This document shows positions 62,476 through 64,000 of a stretch of 64,000 bases of DNA, piece by piece (positions within the stretch are counted from its first letter, which is position 1; each line of letters starts with the position of its first letter). Origin of the DNA: an uncultured Lachnospiraceae bacterium (lineage in GTDB: Bacteria; Bacillota; Clostridia; Lachnospirales; Lachnospiraceae); contig UQLY01000014.1 of assembly GCA_900542015.1 (NCBI GenBank), positions 27,440-91,439 on the forward strand, in the 5' to 3' direction. The position numbers and the translations under genes were made by a program. Under the pieces are notes generated by a model that was given only the letters and a program-made list of their open reading frames with translations, did not search any database and was not told where the DNA came from.

Positions 62476-63561
62476 ATGCCGGCATACAAGGACGAAAAAA
62501 GAAATACTTGGCTTAGCCTATTCTACTATGAGGATTGGCAGGGGAACAAGAAGAAAAAGCAGAAGCGTGGGTTTAAAACGAAGAAAGAAGCGTTGGAGTG
62601 GGAAAATAATTTCAAATTATCTGCTAATGCCAACATGGATATGACGATGGGGGCATTTGTGGAAATTTATTTTCGTGATAAAGAGGGCGAGTTGAAGGAG
62701 CGTTCAATCAAGAATAAAAGGTACATGATAGAAGCGCATATTCTTCCTTACTTTGAAAATAAGAAAATGAATGAGATTACTCCGTCAGATATTATCCAGT
62801 GGCAGAACTCTATGAGGGAAAAAGGGTATGCGCAGACCTATCTTCGCATGGTGCAAAATCAGATTACTGCCTTATTCACTCATGCAAGCAGTATTTACAA
62901 TTTGTCGAACAATCCATGCAAGAGAGTGAAAAAGATGGGAAAGCCATATGCGGATAAGTTGGACTTTTGGACAAAAGAGGAATACGACAAGTTTATCAGT
63001 ACGATTGAGGTTGGAAGCCGCTATTACGTGATTTTTGAAATTCTGTTCTGGACGGGAATTAGAGAAGGAGAGTTGCTTGCTTTAACAAAATCGGACGTAG
63101 ATTTTCAGAACAACCGTATGAGCATTACAAAGACCTATTATCGGACGGAGCGGCGTGATGTAATTACAGTGCCCAAAACGGAACAATCTGTGCGAGTGAT
63201 TGAATTGCCAGAGTTCTTGACACAGGAAATAAAAGAATACGTGGATAAACTTTATGAGTTGCCGGATGATGAACGTATCTTCCCTATCGTTGCCGAAGCA
63301 GTGCAGCATAAGCTAAAGCGGCAGGCAGAAAAGGCAGGAGTGAAAAAGATACGTGTTCATGATATTCGTCACAGTAGTGTAGCGTACCTTATCAATCAGG
63401 GCGTACAACCGTTGATTATTAAAGAACGGTTAGGGCATAAAGATATAAAAATCACATTGAACACGTATGGTCATTTGTATCCTAACCAACAAAGGCAAGT
63501 GGCGGATATGTTGAACCAACAAAAAATAAGCCCTAACAGCGGCAACTGTCAGGACTTATGA
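62476..63561 (+). CDS. Tyrosine recombinase / integrase
   Basis: A 361-residue phage-type integrase. An N-terminal AP2-like arm-binding part (NTWLSLFYYEDWQGNKKKKQ) and a SAM-like core-binding domain (about 60-160) are followed by the catalytic domain, with Arg in WTGIREGELLALTKSD, HDIRHSSVAYLINQG (His-x-x-Arg), LGHKDI and the nucleophile Tyr in NTYGHLYP. AAAGGAGGG precedes the ATG. The residues needed for strand exchange are all present, so it should be active. Confidence 0.92.
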   Translation: MPAYKDEKRNTWLSLFYYEDWQGNKKKKQKRGFKTKKEALEWENNFKLSANANMDMTMGAFVEIYFRDKEGELKERSIKNKRYMIEAHILPYFENKKMNEITPSDIIQWQNSMREKGYAQTYLRMVQNQITALFTHASSIYNLSNNPCKRVKKMGKPYADKLDFWTKEEYDKFISTIEVGSRYYVIFEILFWTGIREGELLALTKSDVDFQNNRMSITKTYYRTERRDVITVPKTEQSVRVIELPEFLTQEIKEYVDKLYELPDDERIFPIVAEAVQHKLKRQAEKAGVKKIRVHDIRHSSVAYLINQGVQPLIIKERLGHKDIKITLNTYGHLYPNQQRQVADMLNQQKISPNSGNCQDL

Positions 63562-63568
63562 TAACTGG

Positions 63569-63617
63569 AAAACCTCTGTTATCAGTAATCATAATACAAG
63601 TATAGCAGAGGTTTTTT
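63569..63617 (+). terminator. Terminator after integrase
   Basis: AAAACCTCTGTTAT (63569-63582) pairs with ATAGCAGAGGTTTT (63602-63615), one G-U, around a 19-base loop, and the right arm ends in six T. Confidence 0.8.
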
Positions 63618-63649
63618 CCAACGACAATGATTTTTTGAAAATGGAGGGT

Positions 63650-63976
63650 ATGATGGAAGAAACAAAAATTGGGTTGCAAATGATAAAAATGTCGGAGATA
63701 CAGTCGCAGGAAGTTTCTTGGTTGTGGTATCCGTTTATCCCATATGGAAAGCTGACAATCATTCAAGGCGATCCGGGTGATGGAAAAACAACGCTTGTGC
63801 TGAATATAGCGGCATGGCTATCAAGGGGAGAGGGATTAGACAGTGAGATGAAATTGTCTGAGCCAGTGAATGTAATTTATCAGAGTGCGGAAGATGGGTT
63901 GGCAGATACAGTTAAACCAAGATTGGAGCTGGCAGGGGCAGACTGTGCTCCTATGTCAAGATTTAGTACAAATTAA
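63650..63976 (+). pseudogene. AAA-type (RepA-like) ATPase, truncated
   Basis: The first 90 or so residues match the AAA_25/RepA-type ATPases of clostridial elements: IQGDPGDGKTTLVLNIA is the Walker A region, and VIYQSAEDGLADTVKPRL and LELAGADC follow the family pattern. The frame then changes to an unrelated short tail and stops at 63976, well before the Walker B and arginine-finger regions. Either a frameshift or an inserted element begins near 63951, and the window ends 24 bases later. GGAGGG precedes the ATG codons at 63650 and 63653. Confidence 0.65.
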
Positions 63977-64000
63977 AATGAGAAGTTCTGCCAGCTAAGC

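Larger units (their letters stand above)
61540..64000. mobile_element. Left part of an integrative element (boundaries uncertain)
   Basis: Beyond the tuf terminator the base composition drops toward AT-rich, and the genes are a repressor, a small excisionase-like protein, a tyrosine integrase and an AAA ATPase, a typical set for an integrative and conjugative or mobilisable element of Clostridia. The left boundary is placed near 61540, where GGTTCTAATATGGTTCTAA contains a short direct repeat. No attachment site is proven and the right end lies outside the window. Confidence 0.6.

Overview
The window reads as a chromosomal segment of a motile, Gram-positive anaerobe of the Clostridia, most likely Lachnospiraceae. 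The FliW/CsrA pair, the FlgM-FlgN-FlgK-FlgL order, tandem FlgK paralogues, the L10 leader, AGGAGG ribosome binding sites and the gene families (DUF3990, DUF4422, LicD, CapA) all fit. This is inference from gene content, not a database match. No tRNA, rRNA or CRISPR array was seen. No stretch longer than 300 bases lacks a gene or a described signal.

1-11600 is the late flagellar region: the end of flgM, flgN, two flgK paralogues, flgL, fliW and csrA, then flaG, fliD, fliS and a FliT-like chaperone behind a sigma-28-type promoter. Between csrA and flaG sits a two-gene module, a DUF3990 (ADP-ribosyltransferase-like) protein and an XRE-type HTH partner. Its consensus promoter is overlaid by a perfect 23-bp inverted repeat. 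A gene remnant lies beside it.

11688-28281 is a large glycan and surface-modification island between the filament chaperones and the flagellin gene, so it probably decorates flagellin. It encodes a LicD/CDP-glycerol-transferase fusion, an FkbM methyltransferase, a possible deacetylase-like protein, a propeller-like protein, a radical SAM enzyme, several GT2 enzymes (one fused to a pyruvyltransferase), a DUF4422 protein, an SDR epimerase and two tandem IspD/TarI-like cytidylyltransferases. A HigB/HigA toxin-antitoxin pair interrupts it. Five unrelated enzymes share a small Rossmann-like GxG module. The CDP-activating enzymes together with LicD suggest a phosphodiester-linked polyol on the glycan. 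A short flagellin gene follows, with a sigma-28 promoter and GGA-bearing leader hairpins that look like CsrA sites, so FliW, CsrA and their classical target lie in one window.

29438-43472 is accessory: glycosyltransferases (one joined in frame, across a TAG stop, to a methyltransferase-like half), an EamA transporter, a MerR regulator facing a flavodoxin-like reductase and a frameshifted iron alcohol dehydrogenase, two small HTH proteins, UDP-galactopyranose mutase, an acyl-CoA carboxyltransferase, a cytidylyltransferase-HAD fusion and an orphan FliD-like protein.

43654-61519 is the conserved core: rpmG-secE-nusG-rplK-rplA, a CapA-family gene, L10 leader-rplJ-rplL, rpoB-rpoC, rpsL-rpsG-fusA and tuf, with clear sigma-A promoters, terminators and two L1-type RNA sites.

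From about 61540 to the end is the start of an integrative element: XRE repressor, small excisionase-like protein, tyrosine integrase and a truncated AAA ATPase gene.
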